Assembly: GCF_000876015.1 (NCBI RefSeq)
Contig: NZ_BBQM01000010.1
Span: forward strand, 55,362 to 119,361
From: Cupriavidus basilensis
GTDB taxonomy: Bacteria; Pseudomonadota; Gammaproteobacteria; Burkholderiales; Burkholderiaceae
Reading direction: 5' to 3'
DNA length: 64,000 bases
Position numbers and translations under genes: made by a program. The notes beneath the pieces are model-generated. The model saw only the letters and a list, made by a program, of their open reading frames with translations. It was not told the DNA's origin and did no database searches. This document shows positions 43,391 to 52,101 of the stretch, piece after piece. Every line of letters begins with the position of its first letter. Position 1 is the stretch's first letter.

Positions 43391-44503
43391 CTAGCTGTCG
43401 GCAGCGTGGCCTTTCGCGGGCATCTCATGGTCCAGCAGGCCTTGCCAGCGCAGAGCGATTTTCCCGATATCCAGGGTCCGCGCTGTCTCCCTGGCTCCAG
43501 ATGCAAGGGATGAGGACAGTGCATTGTCGTCGATCAGCTGAGCAATGGAGGTGGCGAGCGCCGCGGGGTCTCCGGCATGAACGAGAAGACCATTCCGGCC
43601 ATCCTGCACGAGTTCCTTCGGGCCGGTTTCACAGTCGGTCGAGACGATCGGCAGGCCGAACGCCATGGCCTCGGCCAGCACCAGCCCAAAGCCTTCATAA
43701 CGGGAACTCAGGCAGAAGATGGCGGCGCTCCGATAGGCGTCTTCGATCTGCGCGCTCGCGCCCGGCATGTCGACTGAACTCATTATGCCGAGTGTTTGTG
43801 CCTGTTTCGTCAGCGCGTGGCGTTCTTCGCCCTCACCCACAATGACAAGTCGCCAGTCGGGCCGCCCCGACACCACCGCGGACCATGCCTGCAGCAAGAC
43901 ATCGAAGCCCTTCGCATGGGTAAGCCGCCCAACCGCGAGCACGACGCGTCCGAGCCGTTTCGCCGGCTCGGCCGGGAATGGAAAGGGCAGCGGATTGCCA
44001 ATGCTCTCGACACGGGCACGCGGCGCCAGCGCGGTCTGCCACCGTCGCTTGTCGCGCGCGGTCAACACCACGACTGCCTCACAGGTCCGCGCCGCCAGCC
44101 GCCGCGCAAGCCGCCGCGCCGGCTTGCCGAGGTCCTCGTCGAAATGGCAGTGCTCCCAGGCAATCCGGCGCACGTTCAGCCCCAGCGTCGCCGGCAGCGT
44201 GAACAAGGTCAGCATGGTGTCGACGTCGATCAGCACGTCGATACCGTGTTGCCTGACAAAGCGCCGGATGCCGGACACCGTGGCCAAGTAAGCCCGCTTG
44301 AACGACGGCCGCTGCGCGAACAGCGCGTGGTGCCTGACCGCCGGATGCAGGGCAAAGCAACTGCGCTCGTCCCACAGGCTCAGGATCAGCACCGGATAGC
44401 CGCGCTCGGCGAGGGCGTTGGCGATGACCGCGGTCATCCGCTCGGCACCTGCAAAGGCGTTGAGCGTGCCGGTCAGAAAGCAGATCGTCGGCAGCGTCTT
44501 CAT
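43391..44503 (-). CDS. GT4 family glycosyltransferase
   Basis: The 370-residue GT-B enzyme opens TICFLTGTLNAFAGAERMTA, a sugar-acceptor type N-terminus, and has RVVLAVGRLTHAKGFDVLLQAW and CLSSRYEGFGLVLAEAMAFGLPIVSTDCETGP split around the E-x7-E donor motif. It resembles enzymes that transfer GalNAc or galactose in O-antigen and EPS loci, but specificity is unknown. Its ATG overlaps the stop of the upstream flippase gene. Base use is GC-rich but less extreme than the genes upstream of it. Confidence 0.82.
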   Translation of the reverse strand: MKTLPTICFLTGTLNAFAGAERMTAVIANALAERGYPVLILSLWDERSCFALHPAVRHHALFAQRPSFKRAYLATVSGIRRFVRQHGIDVLIDVDTMLTLFTLPATLGLNVRRIAWEHCHFDEDLGKPARRLARRLAARTCEAVVVLTARDKRRWQTALAPRARVESIGNPLPFPFPAEPAKRLGRVVLAVGRLTHAKGFDVLLQAWSAVVSGRPDWRLVIVGEGEERHALTKQAQTLGIMSSVDMPGASAQIEDAYRSAAIFCLSSRYEGFGLVLAEAMAFGLPIVSTDCETGPKELVQDGRNGLLVHAGDPAALATSIAQLIDDNALSSSLASGARETARTLDIGKIALRWQGLLDHEMPAKGHAADS

Positions 44504-45756
44504 GAGGATGAGGCGGCGAGCGCGGGGGCTTTCCTGCTGCGCCGCCACAGCCACAGCCCGAATGCCACGGCCACGGCATTGCCGGCCGTATAGCCTCCGA
44601 CCGCGCCCCAGGCGCCGTAGGCGGGCACCGTCACGAGGTCGAAGGCCAGCGTGACGCCGAATACCACGCCCCACTTGATGGCGATCCATTCGGGGCGCCG
44701 CAGGTAGACCGGCAGCAGCGTCAGGCCGACGTCGGCGAAGATCAGCGTCGACGAGACTGCGGCGGCGCGCAGCAGCGATGCGGAGGACGAGAACGCGTGG
44801 CCGTACAGCAACTGGACGATCCACGGCGCGCCGATGGCGATCAGGATAGCGCCGCAGAGGCCGATCGCGGTCATGCCGATGGCGATGCGGGCGATGTTGG
44901 CGCGCGCGGTGGCGAACTCGGCCTTGCCGTACACGTAGATCGGCGCGACGCCGGCGGCCAGGATGGTGGCCACGACGGTGTAGTTGTCGAGTATCTGCAT
45001 GCAGGCCGCATACGCGCCGAAGTCGGCCAGCGTCACCGCGGGCTGCAGTACCAGCTGGTCGATCCGGCGCGCGCCCATCATCAGCATGAAGCTGACCCAG
45101 AACAGCGCGCCGTTGCGCATGAGTTCGCGGGTGAGCCCGAAGTCGTACCGCAGGGGGCCGCGCTCCGCATGTGTCAGGTAATAGAGGGCCAGCAGGCCGG
45201 CGAGGATGACCGCTTCGGCGGCGAAGGCGCCGGCGAAGCCCGGCACGCTGTGCGTGCCCGCGGCGAACAGGGCTGCCACGAGGCCGGCCTTGACGGCCAG
45301 CGATGCCAGGCTGAACAGGGTGTTGGGCCGGTTGTTGGTGTGGGCCTGCATCCAGGCCACCACGATGCCGAACGGTTCGCGCAGCAGGATGGCGATGCCG
45401 AGCAGCAGCGCCGCGGCCCAGGTTTCGGCGGCGGGCCGCTGCAGCAGCAGGTAGCCGCACATCAGCAGGTAGCCGAGCACGGCGCCGCCGATCCGCAGCG
45501 AGAACGCGTGGGCAAGCAGCCGGTGCTGCGCCTGCGGCGACGGCGTGGCGACCAGCCTGGGCACGACGACTTCGCCGCCGCAGATCAGCGCGACCGAGGC
45601 GGCGATCAGCACCACGGCCTGCGCGTACTGGAAGTGGGCGAAGCCTTCGGGCCCGAGCGCGCGCGCGAGCATGGCGACGATGCCGATGCCGGCGGTGACC
45701 TGGATGCCGCGCTCGGCGAGCATCCAGAACAGGTTGCCTGCAACGCGGCGGCGCAT
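44500..45756 (-). CDS. polysaccharide flippase, second Wzx-like protein
   Basis: The 418-residue protein has about twelve membrane helices, starting RRRVAGNLFWMLAERGIQVTAG, with ARALGPEGFAHFQYAQAVV as the family signature region. It is unrelated at a glance to the Wzx at 30496 and much more GC-rich. It overlaps both neighbouring glycosyltransferase genes by a few bases, so the set is one operon. It should export a different lipid-linked glycan, probably one initiated by the phosphoglycosyltransferase at 46922. Confidence 0.83.
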   Translation of the reverse strand: MRRRVAGNLFWMLAERGIQVTAGIGIVAMLARALGPEGFAHFQYAQAVVLIAASVALICGGEVVVPRLVATPSPQAQHRLLAHAFSLRIGGAVLGYLLMCGYLLLQRPAAETWAAALLLGIAILLREPFGIVVAWMQAHTNNRPNTLFSLASLAVKAGLVAALFAAGTHSVPGFAGAFAAEAVILAGLLALYYLTHAERGPLRYDFGLTRELMRNGALFWVSFMLMMGARRIDQLVLQPAVTLADFGAYAACMQILDNYTVVATILAAGVAPIYVYGKAEFATARANIARIAIGMTAIGLCGAILIAIGAPWIVQLLYGHAFSSSASLLRAAAVSSTLIFADVGLTLLPVYLRRPEWIAIKWGVVFGVTLAFDLVTVPAYGAWGAVGGYTAGNAVAVAFGLWLWRRSRKAPALAASSS

Positions 45757-46886
45757 CAGGCGGGCTCCGCGCAACGCGCGCCGCGCGCGGCGGCGAGGCT
45801 GGCGTAGCAGTCCAGCCACTGGCGGGCGATCGCCTCGATGCCGAAGCGCGCGGCGATGCGCTGGCGGCGTGCGGCCTGGGCTTCGGGCGAGCCGGCGCCG
45901 GCCTCGAGCGCGCGGCGCATGGCGGCGGACAGGGCGGCGGCGTCGCCCCGTGGGACGATCTGTCCCGCATCGCCGAGCATGTCGGCGACGCCGGGCGCAT
46001 CGGTGGAGACGACCGGGCAGCCGCATGCGAGCGCTTCGGCAATGACCAGCGGCATGCCTTCGATGCGCGAGGACAGGACGAACAGATCGGCCGCGCTCAG
46101 CAGTTCGGGAATGTCGCGCCGCATGCCCAGCAGCGTGGCGCGGCCGGTCAGCCCGAGTCGGTCGACGGCGCTGGCCAGCGCGGCACGCTCGGGGCCGTCG
46201 CCAGCGATCGCCAGGTGCGGCGTGCGGTCGGACTCCGCCGCCATGTCGAGGCGGCTGAATGCTTCGAGCAGGAGGTCTTGCGCCTTCTCCGGGACCAGCC
46301 TGCCGACATTGAGGACCAGCCTCGCGCCGGGCGCGAGGCCGAGGGCGGCGCGCGTGGCCTGCCGCAGTTCGGGCCGCGGCCGGAAGCGGGCGATGTCGAT
46401 GCCGTTCGGCACCACGACGATGCGCTCGGGCCGCACCGCGCCGGCATCGATCATGCCCTGGCGCCCGTCGGCGCTGACGTGGGTGGTGAGCGTGGCCCAG
46501 CGGTCGGTCAGCCGGTAGGCGAGCATGCGCAGCCGGCCGCCTTCGCGAAAGCTGTGCGCGGTGCAGACCACCGGCGGCGTGCGCGCGATGCGCGTGAGCG
46601 CGCGCGCGAACACGTTGGCGTGGACCATGTGCGCATGGATGACGTCGGGCCGCCAGTCCTGCACGAAGCCGCGCAGGCGCCACAGCGCGCGCGCCATCGA
46701 CCACGGCGTCTTGCGCATGTCCAGGCAGAACTGGGTCGCCGCCTCGGGCACGTCGACCTCGCGGCCGGGCGTGAGGCTGACGACCGCCACCGCATGGCCG
46801 AGCGCGATGAACTGCCGTGCCAGCGCGGCCACCTGCTGTTCGGCGCCGCCGAGTTTCAGGCCGGTGCCGAGCAGCAGGATGCGCAT
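45756..46886 (-). CDS. GT4 family glycosyltransferase
   Basis: The 376-residue GT-B enzyme starts MRILLLGTGLKLGGAEQQV. Its C-terminal domain shows LVLNVGRLVPEKAQDLLLEA, IAGDGPERAAL and VLSSRIEGMPLVIAEALACG followed by PVVSTDAPG, with the donor-binding E-x7-E. VIHAHMVHANVFARAL and VCTAHSFREGG are acceptor-side features. Substrates are unknown. It is co-directional with the flippase and separated from the upstream phosphoglycosyltransferase by 35 bases. Confidence 0.83.
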   Translation of the reverse strand: MRILLLGTGLKLGGAEQQVAALARQFIALGHAVAVVSLTPGREVDVPEAATQFCLDMRKTPWSMARALWRLRGFVQDWRPDVIHAHMVHANVFARALTRIARTPPVVCTAHSFREGGRLRMLAYRLTDRWATLTTHVSADGRQGMIDAGAVRPERIVVVPNGIDIARFRPRPELRQATRAALGLAPGARLVLNVGRLVPEKAQDLLLEAFSRLDMAAESDRTPHLAIAGDGPERAALASAVDRLGLTGRATLLGMRRDIPELLSAADLFVLSSRIEGMPLVIAEALACGCPVVSTDAPGVADMLGDAGQIVPRGDAAALSAAMRRALEAGAGSPEAQAARRQRIAARFGIEAIARQWLDCYASLAAARGARCAEPA

Positions 46887-46921
46887 CGGCGGGCGGGGCT
46901 GGCCGGGATCGCGTGGCTGCT

Positions 46922-48238
46922 TCACCGCGCGCCATACCCCGTCAACAACGTCCGCAGCGTCTTCACCGCGATCAGCAGGTCCAGCGCGAACGAGCAGTGC
47001 TTGACGTAATACAGGTCGTAGCTGAGCTTGGTCACGGTCTCTTCGTGCGTGCCGACGTAGCCCTGTTGCACCTGCGCCCAGCCGGACAGGCCGGGCCGCA
47101 CGAGATGGCGGTAGGGGTAATAGGCGATGGTGCGGGCGAACTCCTCGACCATCGGCACCTGCTCGGGGCGCGGGCCGATCAGGCTCATGTCGCCGGCCAG
47201 CACGTTCCACAGTTGCGGAATCTCGTCCAGGCGGTACTTGCGGATGACGCGGCCCACGCGGGTGACGCGCGGATCGCGGCGCGCGGCGAACTGCGCCGGG
47301 GCGCCGGCGTCGTATCCCATGCTGCGGAACTTGAGCATGGTGAACGGCTTGCCGAACAGGCCGACGCGGGCCTGGCGGAACAGCACCGGGCCCGGCGACT
47401 CCAGCCGGATGGCGAGGCCCACGATGAGGCTCACGGGCAGCGCGACAGGCGCCAGGCACAGCACGGCGGCGAGGTCGATCGCGCGCTTGGCGAAGCTGTA
47501 GAAATAGTGGGCGGCGTAGTCGTCGAGGAAGTTCTCGTCGATGTGGGCCAGGCCGACGCGGCCGGTGAGCATTTCGCCGATGCGCTCCACCGAGTACATG
47601 CGCACGTGGCTGAGCTTGAACTGGGCCAGCACGCGGGTGCGCTCGGGGTCGGCGGTGGCGTTGCGGTCCAGCATGAGGCCGTCGCAATGCACGGCTTCGT
47701 CGAGCGAGCTGATGGCCTGGAAGCGCGTGGGGCTGGCCGGCGCGGCGCCGGGCATGGCGAGGATGCGTTCGAGCTGCGCCAGCGTGGCGGCGTCGGTGTA
47801 GCCGAACACCGGCACGTAGTTGCGCACGAAGCGGCGGTAGCCGAACCAGATCCAGCCCAGCGTGGTGAGGTAGCTGAGCAGCAGCGCGCCGCGCGAGTAT
47901 TCGAGGTGGAACGCGGCGAAGCCGAACAGCAGCGCGGCGAAGGGCAGCGTGGCGGCGAGGCCGACCAGGCTGTTGCCTTCCATCGCCGGCAGGTGCAGCG
48001 AGCGGTGCAGCAGCACGAAGGCGGACAGGTAGGGCAGCACCGACCACAGCAGCGTGCGGCTGAACACATGCGTGACCAGCCCGGCGTGGCGGGCGAACTC
48101 GGCCAGCGCGGCGTTGAGGCCGAACAGCAGCAGGCCGAACAGCGCCCACACCAGCATGCGGCTGGCGCGGCGAATGGTTTCCGATCCCCGCGAACGGGGT
48201 AATTGGGCGGCGCGGCTCACGCTGTGGCTCTTGTTCAT
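46922..48238 (-). CDS. WcaJ/EpsB-type initiating phosphoglycosyltransferase
   Basis: The 438-residue protein has about four N-terminal helices (MLVWALFGLLLFGLNAALAE first), a cytosolic insert and a C-terminal bacterial sugar transferase domain: FKRS-like AKRAIDLAAVLCLAPVALP, VLFRQARVGLFGKPF, LKFRSMGYD, KYRLDEIPQLWNVLAGDMSL (catalytic Asp-Glu), IGPRPEQVPMVEEF and RPGLSGWAQVQQGYVG. Such enzymes load a hexose-1-phosphate on undecaprenyl phosphate to start EPS or capsule synthesis. The N-terminal CoA-binding-like part is shortened. This is the second initiating enzyme in the window, different in type from the PglC-like one. Confidence 0.88.
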   Translation of the reverse strand: MNKSHSVSRAAQLPRSRGSETIRRASRMLVWALFGLLLFGLNAALAEFARHAGLVTHVFSRTLLWSVLPYLSAFVLLHRSLHLPAMEGNSLVGLAATLPFAALLFGFAAFHLEYSRGALLLSYLTTLGWIWFGYRRFVRNYVPVFGYTDAATLAQLERILAMPGAAPASPTRFQAISSLDEAVHCDGLMLDRNATADPERTRVLAQFKLSHVRMYSVERIGEMLTGRVGLAHIDENFLDDYAAHYFYSFAKRAIDLAAVLCLAPVALPVSLIVGLAIRLESPGPVLFRQARVGLFGKPFTMLKFRSMGYDAGAPAQFAARRDPRVTRVGRVIRKYRLDEIPQLWNVLAGDMSLIGPRPEQVPMVEEFARTIAYYPYRHLVRPGLSGWAQVQQGYVGTHEETVTKLSYDLYYVKHCSFALDLLIAVKTLRTLLTGYGAR

Positions 48239-49461
48239 GTTCCGCTCGCTTTGCTGCGGGCCGCCGCGCGCGCGGCGGGGCGCCTGCCGGCCAGTGCCTG
48301 CTGGTAGACCGCCCAGGTGGCTTCGGCCATCGGCGCGAGGCCGAATTCGCGCGCCCAGCGCGCGCGCGCGGCCTGCCCGAGCGAGGCGCGCAGGCCGGCA
48401 TCGCCGGCCAGCCGTTGCAGCGCGGCGGCCCAGGCTGCCTCGTCGTTGCCGGGCACCAGCAGGCCGCAGGCGCCGTCTTCGAGCTGCTCGCGGATGCCGG
48501 GCAGGTCGCTGGCGGCGACCGGCAGGCCCGCGCGCATGGCTTCCAGCACCGACAGCGGGAAGCCTTCGTGGTCGGAGGCCAGCATGAAGGCCTGGGCCGA
48601 CGCCAGCAGCGCCGGCACGTCGGCCACCGCGCCGGCGAAGCGGACCCGGCCGGGCGCCACGGCTTCGGCCAGGGTACGCAGGGCATCCAGTTGCGGGCCT
48701 TCGCCGGCGATCACCAGTTCGCAATCGGGCAGCGCGGCGCGCGCGAACGCGCGGATCGCTAGGTCGGCGCGCTTGGGCGCGGCCAGGCGCGCCACCATGA
48801 CGATGCGGCGCAGCGGCGCGTGCGGCGCGGCGCGCGCCGGCGTGTCGGCGATGCCGTTGCGGATCACGCTGATGCGCGACGCGGCGATCGGCAGCGACGC
48901 GGCCAGCTCGCGCTCGGCCTGCGCCACGCAGATCAGGCGCGTGGTGAGCGGGGCCAGCAGCCATTCCGCCGCGCGCGCGGCCAGGCGCTGGCGCGCGGGC
49001 GCGGCGGCCTTGAAGGCGAAGCCGTGCACGGTATAGACCACCGGCACGCCGAGCAGCCAGCCGGCCACCCGGCCGAGCGCGCCGGCCTTGGCGCTGTGCG
49101 TGTGGATCAGGTCGGGCGCGGCGGCGCGCAGCGCGCCCAGCAGTTGCCGGAACGCGGCCAGCGCGCGCAGCGGCGACAGCGCGTTGTCCAGCAGCGGCAG
49201 GCGCACGGTGCGCGCGCCCGCGGCGCGGGCGTGGTCGAGCAGCGGGCCGTTGCCGCCGGCCAGCAGTGTCGGCTCGATCCTGCCGCGCAGGGCTGTCAGC
49301 AGGTCGGCGACGTGCGTCTGCGCTCCCCCGATCTCGGAGTTCGTGATCAGGTAGGCAACGCGCGGACGGGAAGCGGGCAGGGAAGGTGGCACGGGCAAGG
49401 CACTAGGGGCGGCGCGCCGGCAGTGGGCCGGCGCGTCCGCGGCGCCGATTTTTTCCGGCAC
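48235..49461 (-). CDS. GT4 family glycosyltransferase
   Basis: The 408-residue GT-B enzyme has VAYLITNSEIGGAQTHVADL near residue 35, LIHTHSAKAGALGRVAGW, VVYTVHGFAFK, IVMVARLAAPKRADLAIRAF and FMLASDHEGFPLSVLEAMRAGLPV in pieces around the E-x7-E site. It resembles WcaI/EpsF-like transferases. The start is doubtful: GTG at 49461 gives a 30-residue Ala/Pro-rich leader without a ribosome site, and TATAAT on the minus strand lies only 10 bases upstream. A later GTG before PPSLPASRPRVAYL is possible. It overlaps the next gene by four bases and is first in the minus-strand operon. Confidence 0.8.
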   Translation of the reverse strand: MPEKIGAADAPAHCRRAAPSALPVPPSLPASRPRVAYLITNSEIGGAQTHVADLLTALRGRIEPTLLAGGNGPLLDHARAAGARTVRLPLLDNALSPLRALAAFRQLLGALRAAAPDLIHTHSAKAGALGRVAGWLLGVPVVYTVHGFAFKAAAPARQRLAARAAEWLLAPLTTRLICVAQAERELAASLPIAASRISVIRNGIADTPARAAPHAPLRRIVMVARLAAPKRADLAIRAFARAALPDCELVIAGEGPQLDALRTLAEAVAPGRVRFAGAVADVPALLASAQAFMLASDHEGFPLSVLEAMRAGLPVAASDLPGIREQLEDGACGLLVPGNDEAAWAAALQRLAGDAGLRASLGQAARARWAREFGLAPMAEATWAVYQQALAGRRPAARAAARSKASGT

Positions 49462-49470
49462 AGCCGCACG

Positions 49471-49476
49471 ATTATA
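49471..49476 (-). promoter_or_regulatory. TATAAT -10 candidate of the minus-strand glycan operon
   Basis: The minus strand reads TATAAT here, ten bases before the annotated GTG. No -35 occurs at 16-18 bases; TTGCCG is 21 bases away. If real, transcription would begin at the GTG itself, which implies a leaderless message or a later start codon. Confidence 0.4.
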
Positions 49477-49598
49477 ACTGGCGCGTCATCCGCATTCCGG
49501 CAAAATACGGACTTTGGCGCGTTTGCCGCCGGCCCGCGGGCCGGTGCCGCCGCCGCGCACCGCCGGCCATTCAATCGACCACTCTCAGGATGTGACCC

Positions 49599-50984
49599 AT
49601 GCAAGCTGATCCTTCCATTTTCAAGGCCTACGACATTCGCGGCATCGTTGGCAAGACCCTGACACGCGACGTGGCGCGCGCGATCGGCTTGTCCTTCGGC
49701 TCGGCCGCCGCCGAGCAGGGCGAGCGCGCGGTGGTGGTTGGCCGCGACGGGCGCCTGTCCGGGCCGGATCTGCTGGGCGGTCTGGTCGAGGGGTTGCGCG
49801 CCGCGGGCGTGGACGTGATCGACCTGGGCATGGTCGCCACGCCGATGGTCTACTTCGGCACCAACATCGAGCTGGCCGGCCGCCGCGCCGCCTCCGGCAT
49901 CATGGTCACCGGCAGCCACAACCCGCCCGACTACAACGGCTTCAAGATGGTGCTCGGCGGCAAGGCCATCTACGGCGAACAGATCCAGGCGCTGCGCCAG
50001 CGCATCGAAGCCGGCCGGTTCGCCAGCGGGGCCGGCAGCTACGAGCAGGTCGACGTCCGCCAGCAGTACCTCGACCGCATCACCGGCGACGTCAAGCTGG
50101 CGCGCCCGATGAAGATCGCGCTGGATGCCGGCAACGGCGTGGCCGGCGCCTTCGTCGGCGACCTGTTCCGCGCGCTCGGCTGCGAGGTCACGGAGCTGTT
50201 CTGCGAGGTGGACGGCAATTTCCCCAACCACCATCCCGATCCGGCCCACGTGGAGAACCTGCAGGACCTGATGCGCTGCCTGCGCGAGACCGACTGCGAG
50301 CTGGGCCTGGCCTTCGACGGCGACGGCGACCGCCTTGGCGTCGTGACCAAGGACGGGCAGGTGATCTTCCCCGACCGCCAGTTGATGCTGTTCGCCGAGG
50401 AGATCCTGGCGCGCAACCCGGGCCAGCAGATCATCTACGACGTCAAGTGCACCGGCAAGCTGGCGCCTTGGATCCGCCAGCATGGCGGCGAACCGCTGAT
50501 GTGGAAGACCGGCCACTCGCTGGTCAAGGCCAAGCTCAAGGAAACCGGCGCGCCGCTGGCCGGCGAGATGAGCGGCCACGTGTTCTTCAAGGACCGCTGG
50601 TACGGCTTCGACGACGGCCTGTACACCGGCGCGCGCCTGCTCGAGATCCTCTCGAAGCACGCCGACCCGAGCGCGGTGCTCAATGCGCTGCCCAACTCCA
50701 ACTGCACGCCCGAGCTGCAGCTCAAGTGCGCCGAGGGCGAGGCCTTCACGCTGCTCGACCAGATCCGCGCCAACGCGAAGTTCGACGGCGCGCGCGAGGT
50801 CATCACCATCGACGGCGTGCGCGTGGAATACGCCGACGGCTTCGGCCTGGCACGCCCGTCCAACACCACGCCGGTGGTGGTGATGCGTTTCGAAGCCGAC
50901 AGCGATGCCGCGCTGGCCCGCATCCAGGCCGAGTTCAAGCGCGTGATCCTGGCTGAAAAGCCGGACGCGCAACTGCCGTTCTGA
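49599..50984 (+). CDS. manB: phosphomannomutase / phosphoglucomutase
   Basis: The 461-residue alpha-D-phosphohexomutase has the phosphoserine loop MVTGSHNPPDYNGFK with Ser106, the Mg-binding loop AFDGDGDRLGVV, the sugar-binding GEMSGHVFFKDRW and the C-terminal phosphate-binding RPSNTTPVVVMRFE. It interconverts hexose-6-phosphate and hexose-1-phosphate, feeding GDP-mannose and glucose-1-phosphate for LPS and EPS (AlgC-like). AGGATGTG precedes the ATG. It diverges from the glycan operon on the left and runs into waaC after four bases. Confidence 0.94.
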   Translation: MQADPSIFKAYDIRGIVGKTLTRDVARAIGLSFGSAAAEQGERAVVVGRDGRLSGPDLLGGLVEGLRAAGVDVIDLGMVATPMVYFGTNIELAGRRAASGIMVTGSHNPPDYNGFKMVLGGKAIYGEQIQALRQRIEAGRFASGAGSYEQVDVRQQYLDRITGDVKLARPMKIALDAGNGVAGAFVGDLFRALGCEVTELFCEVDGNFPNHHPDPAHVENLQDLMRCLRETDCELGLAFDGDGDRLGVVTKDGQVIFPDRQLMLFAEEILARNPGQQIIYDVKCTGKLAPWIRQHGGEPLMWKTGHSLVKAKLKETGAPLAGEMSGHVFFKDRWYGFDDGLYTGARLLEILSKHADPSAVLNALPNSNCTPELQLKCAEGEAFTLLDQIRANAKFDGAREVITIDGVRVEYADGFGLARPSNTTPVVVMRFEADSDAALARIQAEFKRVILAEKPDAQLPF

Positions 50985-50988
50985 GCGG

Positions 50989-52101
50989 ATGTCGCTGACC
51001 GCGCCCGCGAAGGGCGGAACGAGCAATGCGGGCGCAACGGGCGCGACAGACGCCGCAGATGCGGTCGGCGAAGCCGCCGCGCCCTACGCGCTGCCCGCAA
51101 GGCCGCGCATCCTGGTGGTCAAGGTCTCGTCGCTGGGCGACGTGGTGCACAACATGCCGCTGGTGCATGACCTGCGCGCGCGCTGGCCGGAGTGCGAGAT
51201 CGACTGGGTGGTCGAAGAAGGCTATGCCGACCTGGTGCGCCTGCTGCCCGAGGTGCGCCGGGTGATTCCGTTCGCGCTGCGGCGCTGGCGCAAGCGCGTC
51301 TACCAGGGCGCGGCCTGGCGCGAGATCGGCGCCTTCCGCCGCGCGCTGCGCGAGCAGGCCTACGATGCCGTGATCGAGACCCAGGGCCTGCTCAAGACCG
51401 CCGTGGTGGCGCGCGTGGCGCGCCGCCACCCGGGCGCGCCGGTGATCGGGCTGGGCAACGCCACGCAGGGCTCGGGCTACGAGCCGGCCGCGCGGCTGTT
51501 CTATACCGACCCGGTGACCGTGCCGCTGCAGACCCATTCGGTGCGGCGCTCGCGCCTGCTCGGCGCGGCGCTGACCGGCATCGCGCCGCCGGGGCTGCCG
51601 CGCTTCTTCGGCCCCGGCGCGCGCAGCCTGCATGTCGACGATCCGCTGTGGGCCGCTTTGCCCGCGCGCTACGCGGTGTGCTTCCATGCCACCGCCGGCG
51701 CGAAGAAACGCTGGCCGCTGGCAAGCTGGCACGATCTCGGCCGCCGCCTGGCGGACGAGGGGCTGACCGTGCTGCTGCCGTGGGGCAGCGAGGCCGAGCG
51801 GCGCGCGGCGCAGGAGATCGCCGCCGGCGTGCCGGGCGCGCAGGTGCTGCCGCGCTTTTCCGTGATGCAGGGGTTCGGGCTCATCAACCGGGCCGAAGTG
51901 GTGATCGGCGTCGACACGGGGCTGGTCCATATCGCCGCCGCGCTGTGCCGGCCTACCGTGGAAATCTATACCGCCACGTGGCGCTGGAAGACAGAAGGCT
52001 ACTGGTCGGACAGCATCGCCAATGTGGGCGACGACGGCGTGGTGCCGACCGTCGACGAGGTGCATGCCGCGGCCCGGCGCGTGCGCGGGGTGGTGGCCTG
52101 A
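50989..52101 (+). CDS. waaC: lipopolysaccharide heptosyltransferase I
   Basis: The 370-residue GT9 enzyme adds the first L-glycero-D-manno-heptose to Kdo2-lipid A. The conserved domain begins ILVVKVSSLGDVVHNMPLVHD near residue 39; later CFHATAGAKKRWPLASWHDL, VLLPWGSEAERRAAQE and EVVIGVDTGLVHIAAAL are diagnostic. The first ~37 residues are a low-complexity Gly/Ala/Thr extension. The stop shares one base with the waaA ATG, so the core genes are coupled. Confidence 0.94.
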   Translation: MSLTAPAKGGTSNAGATGATDAADAVGEAAAPYALPARPRILVVKVSSLGDVVHNMPLVHDLRARWPECEIDWVVEEGYADLVRLLPEVRRVIPFALRRWRKRVYQGAAWREIGAFRRALREQAYDAVIETQGLLKTAVVARVARRHPGAPVIGLGNATQGSGYEPAARLFYTDPVTVPLQTHSVRRSRLLGAALTGIAPPGLPRFFGPGARSLHVDDPLWAALPARYAVCFHATAGAKKRWPLASWHDLGRRLADEGLTVLLPWGSEAERRAAQEIAAGVPGAQVLPRFSVMQGFGLINRAEVVIGVDTGLVHIAAALCRPTVEIYTATWRWKTEGYWSDSIANVGDDGVVPTVDEVHAAARRVRGVVA

